NCBI RefSeq assembly: GCF_025979885.1
Contig: NZ_CP110139.1
Location: 3,239,501 to 3,303,500 of the forward strand
DNA from: Hymenobacter sp. YIM 151500-1
Lineage (GTDB): Bacteria > Bacteroidota > Bacteroidia > Cytophagales > Hymenobacteraceae
Length of the DNA stretch: 64,000 nucleotides
Direction of reading: 5' to 3'
The position numbers were made by a program, and so were the translations under genes. Every line of letters starts with the position of its first letter. Within the stretch, counting starts at the first letter, position 1. Positions 1-8,092 of this stretch are shown here, in pieces. The notes beneath the pieces were generated by a model. The model was not told the DNA's origin and ran no database searches. It was given only the letters and a program-made list of their open reading frames with translations.

Positions 1-381
1 CTGCTCGTTGGTAGAGCGCACCTGGGCCAGCTCGACGGCGGCCACGATTTCGGCTTCCTTGAAGGGCTTGAGGATGTAGCCGTGGGGCTGCGTGGTCACG
101 GCCCGCTGCAGCGTCAGCTTGTCGGCGTGGGACGTGACGTAGATGAACGGGATGCGGTAGCGCGTGCGCAGCAGCTGGCCCAGCTCAATGCCGCTCCGCT
201 CTCCTTGCAGCATAATGTCCACAAACACGAGGTCGGGCCGGTTGGCGTCGAGGTGGGCCAGGGCGTCGGGCACGGCAAACGCCAGGAAGACGTCGCTGCC
301 CAAACGACGCTGTAAGATTCCTTGCAAGTCGTTGGCAATAACAAACTCGTCTTCGACTAAGAGAATGCGGAGTGGGGTCAT
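1..381 (-). CDS. Response regulator receiver protein (C-terminus beyond window)
   Basis: Translated from the minus strand, starting at the ATG ending at 381 (MTPLRILLVEDE). The 127 visible residues form a CheY-like receiver: acidic pocket E10/D11, phospho-acceptor D55 (LVFVDIML), T83 (YVTSH) and K105 (LKPF). The reading frame is still open at base 1, so an output domain or coiled-coil tail lies outside. It follows the sensor kinase at 417-2294 on the same strand after about 35 bp, so the kinase is the likely phosphodonor and the two are probably co-transcribed. Kinases of this HisKA_2 type often pair with receiver-only, LuxR-type or LytTR-type regulators; which applies here cannot be seen. 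Receiver assignment is secure, output unknown. Confidence 0.9.
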   Translation of the reverse strand, partial: MTPLRILLVEDEFVIANDLQGILQRRLGSDVFLAFAVPDALAHLDANRPDLVFVDIMLQGERSGIELGQLLRTRYRIPFIYVTSHADKLTLQRAVTTQPHGYILKPFKEAEIVAAVELAQVRSTNEQ

Positions 382-416
382 AGAATGCAAGATAGGAAGT
401 AGACACCCGGCCGAAA

Positions 417-2294
417 CTACGCCTGGGCAGCCACCGGCGTTTGGGGCAGCTCGCGGAAGGTCAGGGTAAAGCAGGCGCCCGGTGCGGCCGCCACCTCCAG
501 GCGGGCTTTCATCTGCTGGGCCAGCCCGGCCACCAGGCGCAAGCCCAGCGAGGCCACCTTGGTGGGCACCACACTGGCGGGCAGGCCCACGCCCGAGTCG
601 GCCACCACCAACTGGTAACGGCCGGCCTCCACCTGCCCCAGCGTCACCCACACACGCTGGTCGGGATAGCCGGGCGGAAAGGCATACTTCAGCGCATTGG
701 TCACCAGCTCATTGACAATCAGGCCCAGGGGCACGGCCGTGTGCGTGTTCAGTTGCAGGGGCTCGACGCTCACGTGCAGCTGCACGCGGGCGGCCTCCTG
801 CCGGAAAGCCTCGCTGATGGCTTCGGTCAGCTCGCCGAAGTAGCTGAGCATATCGATGCGGGCCAGGCTCTCGGACTGGTAGAGGTTCTGGTGAATCAGG
901 GCCATGGTCTGCACCCGGCTCTGGCTGTCGCGGATGGCCTCGATGGCGGCCGGCTCGTGCAGGGTGTTGACCTGGGTGTTCAAGAGGCTGAGCACAATTT
1001 GCAGGTTGTTCTTGACGCGGTGGTGCACCTCCTGCAAGAGCAGCGTCTTCTCGCGCAGCAGCAGCTCTTTTTCCTGGTCGCGCACTTCTAGCACCTGCTT
1101 CTGGGCATTGAGTTGCTGCACCGCGCGCTGGCGCAGGCGGTAGCGGTTATATAGGATGCCCACGGCCAGCAGCAGCAGCCCGGCCGTAACAAAGGCCGCA
1201 TTGCGCAGGGTACGCTGTTGCAGGGCTGCCAGGCGAGCAATCTGGTTTTGCTGCCGTAGCATCTGAATGTTGCGTTCCTTTTCTTTGGTATCGTAGCGGC
1301 CTTGCAGCTCGGCTACTTTCGCCTCCTGCTCCTGCTTGCGCAACTGGGCTTCGAGGCGCCGGTTTTCGGCGCCGTACCGCCGAGCCAGGCGGTAGTTACC
1401 TTGCTGCACATAGAGGGTATCGAGCAGGTCGTTAATACTGATAATCATCGATATATTCCTAAGCCCTATGCTTTCTTTCCGGGCACTGAGGCCGTGATAC
1501 ACGGCCATGTCTAACCGCCCCAGCTTGCCGTAGGCCTGCGCCAGTGTAGCCTCTGACAGATTCTCCGCTGTCTTGTCGCCGATTTTACGCGCTATGCGAA
1601 TGGCTTTGAACAAAGGAGCCAGAGCCACCCGCGGCTTATCCAACTCAAGGTAGGCGTCGGCTAAGTTGTTGAGCGCATAGACTACTGTTGAGTTTTGCCC
1701 ACTCCGCCGCCACCGGGCCAACGCCACTGCCTTCTCGTAATAAGGTATAGCGGCTTGGGGCTGATGCTGCCGGGTGTAAATTAGCCCTCGTCCGATATAC
1801 GCCCTGTTCAAAGCAATAGTATCGTGAACAGCTCGGGCCAAAGTCATAGCGCGCATATTCCACGTTAACGCCTGGTCGAACTGCTGATTTTCGACCAGCA
1901 GATTGGCAATGTAGAGCGCCGTTTCAGGCATGCGGCGCTTCTCGCGCAACTGCTCCCAGATAGTCATACACTCCAGCATTTCTCGCTGAGCCTGAATGAA
2001 ATATCCCTGCCGGGCATGAAGCATACCTAGCAGCTCAAGCGCCTGAGCTTGGCCCCAACGCCAGCCCAGGCGCTTCGCTTCAGCCCGCCCCTGTTGAATA
2101 TAAGCCGCTGTCTGATCGTAATCGAAGTTGAAGTACTCGTTTGCCAGCGCGTTGATAATCAGCACCCGTGTCGTATCAGTAGAAGTCTGCAGCTCTCGTT
2201 TGAGGCTGTCAATCTTGGCAGTATTGGCAGGAAGCTGGGCAACCGCGTTCCAGCTACACAACAAAGCAAGCAAGCAGGGCAGCAAACGACGCAT
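417..2294 (-). CDS. TPR-containing sensor histidine kinase (HisKA_2 type)
   Basis: A 625-residue membrane-anchored kinase. The ATG at 2294 gives a good signal peptide (MRRLLPCLLALLCSWNAVAQ); an upstream in-frame TTG would only add MPADF. Residues about 25-320 are helical tetratricopeptide-like repeats, presumably periplasmic. A coiled coil follows, then one membrane segment around 366-383 and a second coiled coil leading into the dimerisation motif QEVHHRVKNNLQ (His about 424/425), typical of HisKA_2 kinases. The ATPase domain has the N box (NELVTNALKYAF), G1 (VVADSGVGLP) and a G2-like SLGLRLV. The TPR plus HisKA_2 layout is common in Bacteroidota. The signal sensed is unknown. The gene precedes the receiver gene at 1-381 and presumably phosphorylates that protein. 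Confidence 0.92.
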   Translation of the reverse strand: MRRLLPCLLALLCSWNAVAQLPANTAKIDSLKRELQTSTDTTRVLIINALANEYFNFDYDQTAAYIQQGRAEAKRLGWRWGQAQALELLGMLHARQGYFIQAQREMLECMTIWEQLREKRRMPETALYIANLLVENQQFDQALTWNMRAMTLARAVHDTIALNRAYIGRGLIYTRQHQPQAAIPYYEKAVALARWRRSGQNSTVVYALNNLADAYLELDKPRVALAPLFKAIRIARKIGDKTAENLSEATLAQAYGKLGRLDMAVYHGLSARKESIGLRNISMIISINDLLDTLYVQQGNYRLARRYGAENRRLEAQLRKQEQEAKVAELQGRYDTKEKERNIQMLRQQNQIARLAALQQRTLRNAAFVTAGLLLLAVGILYNRYRLRQRAVQQLNAQKQVLEVRDQEKELLLREKTLLLQEVHHRVKNNLQIVLSLLNTQVNTLHEPAAIEAIRDSQSRVQTMALIHQNLYQSESLARIDMLSYFGELTEAISEAFRQEAARVQLHVSVEPLQLNTHTAVPLGLIVNELVTNALKYAFPPGYPDQRVWVTLGQVEAGRYQLVVADSGVGLPASVVPTKVASLGLRLVAGLAQQMKARLEVAAAPGACFTLTFRELPQTPVAAQA

Positions 2295-2733
2295 AAAGTC
2301 AGCAGGCAATGGTGGTCTGGCAAGACCTCGTGAAACACACCGGCAAGCTAAGCTGCTTTCTTCGATTTCTATAATTTATCTAGACCCCACATTTCGTGTT
2401 TGACATGTGGTATATCACTGAATCAGTGACGTAAAATTGTACAGAACCATTTATTTCAATATCAACAATTTTTAACTTAATAAACTAGTATACAGTATTT
2501 TGATACTAGTTTACAGTAAGCAAATTACACAAAAATAGGCCTGGCATAACTATTGGAACCGGGGCGGCCAGCTCAAAACTAATTGCATCCAAGGCGCTAC
2601 TTGCCTCGGATTTGGTTTGAATAATTCAATTTGCATCTTGTAATACCTTCTCCTTGCGCATTACCGGCCGGCGTAGTCTAAGAAGGTGTGCTTTTGCCGC
2701 TGCTTTTTCCATCCATTAAATCCTTTCTGCTCT
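2295..2733. other. Intergenic region with an AT-rich island and repeat pair
   Basis: No gene is seen between the divergent kinase and the secreted-protein cluster. About 2340-2560 is far more AT-rich than its surroundings. It contains two 14-base copies of ACTAGTATACAGTA / ACTAGTTTACAGTA at 2484-2497 and 2505-2518, starting 21 bp apart, overlapping a perfect 10-bp inverted repeat (2482-2491 and 2503-2512). This is plausibly a control region for the downstream cluster or the kinase, but no regulator is identified. Confidence 0.5.
2482..2518. promoter_or_regulatory. Candidate operator: paired direct/inverted repeat
   Basis: AAACTAGTAT (2482-2491) is exactly complementary to ATACTAGTTT (2503-2512). 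The same bases also form two direct 14-mers differing at one position, starting 21 bp (two helical turns) apart. Such phased half-sites suit a dimeric DNA-binding protein. It lies about 215-250 bp upstream of the first gene of the secreted hydrolase cluster. Binding is inferred only from sequence symmetry. Confidence 0.4.
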
Positions 2734-4848
2734 ATGAGTACACATTTCTTCACTCTTTCCTCTCAGACACGTTCTTTACGTGGTGTGTGTCGGCCGGCAG
2801 GACTGCTGGTAGCGGCTTTGATACTGGGCGCGCTGGACCCTGATCCTGCCCAGGCCCAGGTGGCGGCCAAGCCAGCCGATTCGTTTGTGGAGTCCATTGG
2901 CGTAAACACGCACTGGAGCTACCCCTCCTATTCCAACTATGCGGGTCTTAAACAGAAGCTAAGCGAGTCTGGCATCCGTTACATCCGTGATAGCTCCTAT
3001 CCGGGCAATTTCGACAAGTACAATGAGCTATACTCTGCCCACGGCATACGCACAAACGTGCTGCTGGGCCGCCGTCTGCCCGGCGACTGGCCTCAACCCC
3101 TGGACCTAGGGCAAATCGGCACCGAGCTCAGCAGCGTCAAGAGCGGCATTACAACAGCGGCGGTTGCTTCCCTGGAGGCCCCCAATGAGTACGACCTTTC
3201 TCACGGAAGCGGTGAATCGGACTGGGTGGGCAAAATCCAGCAGTACACCAAGGACACGTATGCCAAGGCCAAGGCTGATGCGACGCTGAAAAATCTACCC
3301 CTGCTGGGCCCTTCCCTCACCAGCGGCAGTGCCTATTCGCGAGTGGGCAACATGGACCCGTGGATTGACTACGTTAATCTCCATCCCTACCAGTCGGACC
3401 GCCATCCTGGCAGTGGAGGCTGGGGCGATGATGGCTACGGCAGCATCTACTGGCACAGAAAATATGGCGCCACCCTACAGTCTTCTTCGGGCAAACCCAC
3501 GCAGGCCACCGAGTGCGGCTACCACAATGACCTGGCCAACGATGGATTGTCGGAAGAAGCCGCTGGCAAGTACACGGCGCGCATGTACGCCGAATTCTTT
3601 CGTACAGGCTTCAGCGTGCGCTCCTTTAAGTATGAGTTGCTTAACCAAGGCACCGGCTACAAGGAAGATGTATTTGGTCTGCTACGCAACGACTTAACAG
3701 AGAAGCCTTCGTTCCGGGCAGTGAAAAACCTGATTAGCGTGTTGTCGGACAAAGGGACGGCCTTTACACCCGGCTCACTAAATTATACGCTTACGGGCAA
3801 CACCAACAACGTGCGCCAGTTGCTGTTTCAGAAGCGCAACGGCGATTTTTACCTGATGCTCTGGCTGGAGGTACCCAGCTGGGACGTGAATGCCAACAAG
3901 GACCTCTATCCGGCTGCCCAGACCGTAACTCTGACTCTACCCGGCACTATTAAGTCGGCTACCAAGTATGAGCTCAGCAATAACTCGGACCTGAGCACCG
4001 CTGCCGTATCCATCAGCGGTGGAGCGGTGACCTTGTCCGTATCGGATAAGGTAATGATTGTGAAGCTCAGCAGCGGCACGGTAACTTCAGTGCCCGGCAC
4101 GCCCACTACGGGCGCGTTTAGCGGGGTGTACCGGCTGGTGGCGCGCCACTCAGGTAAAGTACTGGACATTAGCGGGGCCAGCACGGCTGAGGGTGCCGCT
4201 GCCATCCAGTGGACTTCTAAGGCCAGCAGCAACCAGCACTGGCAGCTGACGCAGCAAAGCAATGGCAGCTACAAGCTCGTAGCGCAGCACTCGGGCAAGT
4301 GCCTGGACGTGAATGCCGGCAGCACGGCCGACGGGGCTAAGGTGCAGCAATGGACCGACAATGGCACCAATGCCCAGCGCTGGGAAATTAAGCCGGCGTC
4401 GGATGGCTACTACACCCTCACCAACGTAGCCAGCGGCAAAGTGCTGGACGTGGCCGGCGGCGTTTCCGCCACGGGCGATGGTGTGAAGGTGCACATGTGG
4501 ACAGCTCATGGCAATACCAACCAGCAGTGGAAGCTGGAGCTTGTTAGCTCTGCTGCCGGGGCCACTTCTACTGCCGACCAGCAGACGCTGAGTATATATC
4601 CGAACCCGATAGTGGAAGCCAGCGCCGACCCGGTTACTGTGCAGTACGTGTCCAGCAAGGCCCAGACTGCTCGCCTCATGGTAGTGAATTCCCAGGGTGT
4701 TACGGTGTACAACCAGGTAGTGCAGCTGCGCGCCGGGTTGAACAAGATACAGGTTCCGGCCTCACAGAAGCTCCACGGTGGCGTACACGTGGTGCGCCTG
4801 GCTACCGATGCCGGCGCCTTCACGCAACGCCTACAGGTAGCCCGCTAA
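2734..4848 (+). CDS. Secreted putative glycoside hydrolase with ricin-type lectin and T9SS sorting domain
   Basis: A 704-residue protein from the ATG at 2734; an upstream in-frame GTG gives an implausible leader. A signal peptide ends near AQA (about 42). Residues 50-450 look like a (beta/alpha)8 glycosidase of the GH5/GH39 superfamily: VNTHW near the start, EAPNEYD with N151-E152 as the likely acid/base, and ATECGYH with E260 as the likely nucleophile. Residues 462-602 form a ricin-type beta-trefoil with QxW-like repeats (IQWTS, VQQWTDN, HMWTAHG). Residues 619-704 are a type A T9SS C-terminal domain beginning SIYPNP. It is therefore likely exported by T9SS and cell-attached or released to cleave a polysaccharide. 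Substrate and exact family are not determinable here. First gene of the cluster, followed by a terminator-like hairpin at 4901. Confidence 0.8.
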   Translation: MSTHFFTLSSQTRSLRGVCRPAGLLVAALILGALDPDPAQAQVAAKPADSFVESIGVNTHWSYPSYSNYAGLKQKLSESGIRYIRDSSYPGNFDKYNELYSAHGIRTNVLLGRRLPGDWPQPLDLGQIGTELSSVKSGITTAAVASLEAPNEYDLSHGSGESDWVGKIQQYTKDTYAKAKADATLKNLPLLGPSLTSGSAYSRVGNMDPWIDYVNLHPYQSDRHPGSGGWGDDGYGSIYWHRKYGATLQSSSGKPTQATECGYHNDLANDGLSEEAAGKYTARMYAEFFRTGFSVRSFKYELLNQGTGYKEDVFGLLRNDLTEKPSFRAVKNLISVLSDKGTAFTPGSLNYTLTGNTNNVRQLLFQKRNGDFYLMLWLEVPSWDVNANKDLYPAAQTVTLTLPGTIKSATKYELSNNSDLSTAAVSISGGAVTLSVSDKVMIVKLSSGTVTSVPGTPTTGAFSGVYRLVARHSGKVLDISGASTAEGAAAIQWTSKASSNQHWQLTQQSNGSYKLVAQHSGKCLDVNAGSTADGAKVQQWTDNGTNAQRWEIKPASDGYYTLTNVASGKVLDVAGGVSATGDGVKVHMWTAHGNTNQQWKLELVSSAAGATSTADQQTLSIYPNPIVEASADPVTVQYVSSKAQTARLMVVNSQGVTVYNQVVQLRAGLNKIQVPASQKLHGGVHVVRLATDAGAFTQRLQVAR

Positions 4849-4900
4849 CTTCATCTGCGGCTACGCCTCTGCTTGCCGGCCCGTAGCCTTTCACCAACCT

Positions 4901-4955
4901 GAGCCCGATAAGAGTCCATACCTGTTGGTAAGCGCCCTTCTTATCGGGCTCTTGC
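4901..4955 (+). terminator. Stem-loop after the first hydrolase gene
   Basis: A 13-bp perfect stem (GAGCCCGATAAGA at 4901-4913 with its complement at 4939-4951) with a 25-nt loop, 52 bp after the stop codon. The following T tract is weak. Probably ends the 2734-4848 transcript. Confidence 0.6.
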
Positions 4956-5025
4956 GGCTCAGAGCCGGTCCTTGCCGGCCGCTTGCTGGGCTGCTTTCAC
5001 CCACTTCCTTACTTGCCTACGCGCT

Positions 5026-7713
5026 ATGAAAACACCGCTTACTTTCCCCCGCTTCCTGTCTTGGCTTCGTCTCGGCCTGGGGCTGCTGCTCGGTCTGCAC
5101 GTGCTTACTGCCGGCCGGGCCCTGGCCCAGATACCAGAAGTCGTATTTCCCGCCGATGCCGGTGTAATCAATATTACGCAGGCGCCGTACTTCGCCAAGG
5201 GCGACGGCAAAACCGATAATACGGCCGCCCTGCAGCAGGCCATCAACGACTACCTGAAATCGGGCCGTATCCTATACTTCCCCAAAGGCATCTATCTCAT
5301 CAGCAACAAGCTGACCTACGGCAGCGACCTGAGCAGGGCGAAGAACCTGATGCTTCAGGGCCAGAGCCAGGCGGGCACAGTCATTAAGCTGGCCAACGGC
5401 GCCGCCGGCTACGGCAGCGCCAGTTCGCCCAAGCCCTTGCTCACCATGTTTGAGGGCGGCAGCACCGGGCAGGCCTTCCGCAACACCATCAACGACCTGA
5501 CCTTCGACGTGGGCAGCGGCAACCCCGGCGCTATCGGGGTCGAGTTCATGAACAACAACCAGGGCGGCATGGAAAACGTGACCATTCGCTCCAGCGACGC
5601 CACCAAGCGCGGCGCCACGGGCCTAAGCTTCACTAGGTCCTGGCCGGGTCCCGCCTACTTCAAAAACGTCACCATCGAGGGTTTCGACTATGGAATTCGC
5701 GCCACCAACTACGAGTACAGCCTGGTGTTTGAGCACCTGACCCTGCAGGGCCAGAAAGTGGCGGGGCTGCGCAACACCAACCAAACCTTCACCATCCGGG
5801 ATTTCAGGAGCGTGAACACGGTGCCCGCCATTCAGCAGCTGGAAAAAGCGGGGCAGGTATCGGTGCTGGGCGGCAGCTTCACGGGAGGCTCGTCGGCCAA
5901 CGCGGCCGTCACCGACAACAACGGCCGGCTGATTCTGCGCAACGTCAGCAGCAGCGGCTACGGCCAGCTCATCGACCACTCGGCCGGCAGCGGCATTGCC
6001 GACGTGGCCGGGCCCAATGCAGTGGAGTATTACTCGCACGCCACGAACAGCCTGTGGCCCAGCCCGCCACGCGCCTTGAGCTTGGCGGTGGAAGAAGCTC
6101 CCCAGGTAGCGGCGGCACCGCTGTCTGAGTGGGTGAAGGTGGCCAACGGCAGCGGCGATGACGCAGCCAGCATTCAGGCCGCCATTGATGCCGCCGCTGC
6201 CGCCGGCAAAACCACCGTGTACTTCCCGAAGGGCACGTACAACATCGGCAAAACCATTCGGGTGCATGGCAGCGTGCAGCGCCTGTGCGGGGTGGAGTCG
6301 ACACTGGAAGTTGTGGAGCCGCTCCGCAAATCCACCGGGACGGTATTCAGGTTCGAGGACCTGACCGGCAACGCCGTGGTGGTGGAGCGGTTTCGGTGGG
6401 CACCGTATGGCAACGAAATTCCGGCGCCTTGGACGGGTGGCAAGTTTACGTGGCTGGAACACGCCTCACCGGCCACGCTGGTGGTGGAGCACGTTACGGC
6501 CTTTTCGGGCAACGCCTACAAGGCCTCCGGCGCAGGCAAGGTGTTCGTGAATGATGCCGCCATTTCCGGGTGGACGTTCAACGCCGGTCAGCAGGTCTGG
6601 CTTCGCCAGATCAATCCGGAGTCGAACAGCACGATGATTGCCAACAACGGCGCCACGCTCTGGGTGCTGGGCGTGAAAACCGAAGGGTGGGGCACGGTAA
6701 TTTCAACCACGAGCGGCGGCAAGACGGAGGTAGTTGGCGGGCTTCTTTACCCGGTCCGGAGTGACTACGAAAGGAAGTATCCGGCATTTGTCGTTGACAA
6801 TGCGTCGGCTTCGCTCACCTTTACGCACACTGGCAACGAGCGGTACGAGGTGTACGTGCAGGAAACCAGGGGCAGCGAGACGCGGCAGCTGCTGGAGGCC
6901 CAGGCCGGCAACGGGCGCAACATCGTCTTGTTCAGCGCGCACACGGGAACCGCGCCGCCTGCCCCGGCTCCGGTGGAGTACATCGTCGACAACCAGGACG
7001 CGGGGTTCAACACCACGGGCACCTGGACCGCCAGCACGGGCCTGCAAGGCTACCACGGTAGCAACTATCTGCACGACGGCGACGCGCAGGCCAGTGCCGC
7101 GGACGTAGCCACTTGGACCTCGCCCATCACCACGGCCCGCGCCGGCACCTACGACGTGTACATGCGCTGGACCAAGGCCGCCGACCGCCCGGACGCGGCT
7201 CCCGTCGAGGTGAACTACCAAGGTGGCGTGGCCAGCTTGAAGCTCAACCAGTCGGTAGGTGGGGGCGAATGGGTGAAAATCGGTACCTGGCCCTTTACCG
7301 GCGGCAGCGGCGACTACGTCCGCATCACCGGGGCTGATGCCGGCTACACCATTGCCGATGCCGTCAAGTGGGTGAAGGTCAGCGGCGAGGCAACGGGGCG
7401 GGCCGCTGAATCGGCGGTCGTTGCGGCGGAACCACCGGCTCTGCCTTCGGGCCCGATAGTCGAAAGCAGCCTCGTGGCCTACCCCAACCCCAGTCCCGAT
7501 GGGCGCAGCACGCTGGCCCTGCAGGTCCGGCAGGCCCAGCGCGTGAACGTATACGTGCACAACGCCCAGGGCCGGCTGGTGAGCATGTTCTCCGTCTCCT
7601 GCCAGCCTGGCCGCAATGACTTCCGCCTGCCCGCTCCTCTGCCCCCCGGCACCTACTACCTGCGTGCCACCCCCGACGGCACCCCCCACTACTTCACCCT
7701 TGACGTGCAGTAG
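5026..7713 (+). CDS. Secreted double pectate-lyase-like beta-helix protein with golvesin-type domain and T9SS sorting domain
   Basis: An 895-residue protein starting at the ATG at 5026 (MKTPLTFPRF), with a signal peptide ending RALAQ. Two Pectate_lyase_3/GH55-like right-handed beta-helix modules are visible. The first begins near residue 55 (AKGDGKTDNTAALQQAI...YFPKGIY); the second near 368 (SGDDAASIQAAIDAAA...YFPKGTY). Residues 649-783 resemble the golvesin C-terminal, putative carbohydrate-binding domain (VEYIVDNQDAGF...YTIADAVKWVKV). Residues about 816-895 are a T9SS type A sorting domain (VAYPNPSPDG). The beta-helix fold suggests polysaccharide lyase or glycosidase action, but no catalytic residues can be assigned. 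The golvesin module is nearly duplicated in the lipoprotein at 13228, and the sorting-domain DNA closely matches the end of the gene at 8093. Confidence 0.82.
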   Translation: MKTPLTFPRFLSWLRLGLGLLLGLHVLTAGRALAQIPEVVFPADAGVINITQAPYFAKGDGKTDNTAALQQAINDYLKSGRILYFPKGIYLISNKLTYGSDLSRAKNLMLQGQSQAGTVIKLANGAAGYGSASSPKPLLTMFEGGSTGQAFRNTINDLTFDVGSGNPGAIGVEFMNNNQGGMENVTIRSSDATKRGATGLSFTRSWPGPAYFKNVTIEGFDYGIRATNYEYSLVFEHLTLQGQKVAGLRNTNQTFTIRDFRSVNTVPAIQQLEKAGQVSVLGGSFTGGSSANAAVTDNNGRLILRNVSSSGYGQLIDHSAGSGIADVAGPNAVEYYSHATNSLWPSPPRALSLAVEEAPQVAAAPLSEWVKVANGSGDDAASIQAAIDAAAAAGKTTVYFPKGTYNIGKTIRVHGSVQRLCGVESTLEVVEPLRKSTGTVFRFEDLTGNAVVVERFRWAPYGNEIPAPWTGGKFTWLEHASPATLVVEHVTAFSGNAYKASGAGKVFVNDAAISGWTFNAGQQVWLRQINPESNSTMIANNGATLWVLGVKTEGWGTVISTTSGGKTEVVGGLLYPVRSDYERKYPAFVVDNASASLTFTHTGNERYEVYVQETRGSETRQLLEAQAGNGRNIVLFSAHTGTAPPAPAPVEYIVDNQDAGFNTTGTWTASTGLQGYHGSNYLHDGDAQASAADVATWTSPITTARAGTYDVYMRWTKAADRPDAAPVEVNYQGGVASLKLNQSVGGGEWVKIGTWPFTGGSGDYVRITGADAGYTIADAVKWVKVSGEATGRAAESAVVAAEPPALPSGPIVESSLVAYPNPSPDGRSTLALQVRQAQRVNVYVHNAQGRLVSMFSVSCQPGRNDFRLPAPLPPGTYYLRATPDGTPHYFTLDVQ

Positions 7714-7892
7714 GTGGCTTGCCTGTACACAAACAAGGCTCCGGTGCAGGGACGTGCGCCCTCACAGAATCGCTCGGAACCATGGATAGGGCAGCTTTTG
7801 GTTGCGAAGGCCGGTAACGGTCTTTCTTCCAGCCCTGGCCTCTTTCCATTCAATCCTACTCAGCATGTCTCATGCCTAGACACTTTCCTTTT

Positions 7893-7921
7893 GTCGTCCG
7901 CTCAGCCTGGGAGCGGACGAC
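7893..7921. repeat. 10-bp inverted repeat before the mosaic hydrolase gene
   Basis: GTCGTCCGCT (7893-7902) and AGCGGACGAC (7912-7921) are perfectly complementary with a 9-nt loop. The T-rich stretch precedes rather than follows the stem, so it is a poor terminator for the upstream + strand gene. It could be a leader hairpin or a trace of rearrangement next to the relic at 7988. Confidence 0.4.
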
Positions 7922-7987
7922 ACTGCAGCAGCAGTGGGCACCGCTGTTTTCGGCGCGGATGCTGTTCTCCCGGCCGCCTCCACCGCC

Positions 7988-8065
7988 CACGAGCAGGTGA
8001 CGGCCAAGCCCGCCGAGCCGATTGTAAAAATAACTACGGCCAGCACAACGAGCTGTACTCCACCC
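7988..8065 (+). pseudogene. Relic of a paralogue of the 2734-4848 hydrolase N-terminus
   Basis: Bases about 7995-8025 encode EQVTAKPAEPIV, matching AQVAAKPADSFV at the mature N-terminus of the 2734 gene. A different frame at about 8027-8065 reads NNYGQHNELYSTH, matching NFDKYNELYSAH from the same protein. The intervening 35-40 codons and the signal peptide context are missing. The stretch therefore looks like an internally deleted, frameshifted remnant just upstream of the gene at 8093, not a functional leader. The matches are short and were aligned by eye. Confidence 0.5.
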
Positions 8066-8092
8066 ATTTTCTACCCATGTAAACCAGCAGTC

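Noticed and set aside
7934..8092. N-terminal extension of the mosaic hydrolase
   Set aside because: In frame, but the ATG at 8093 starts a perfect signal peptide, and the extension overlaps a gene relic.
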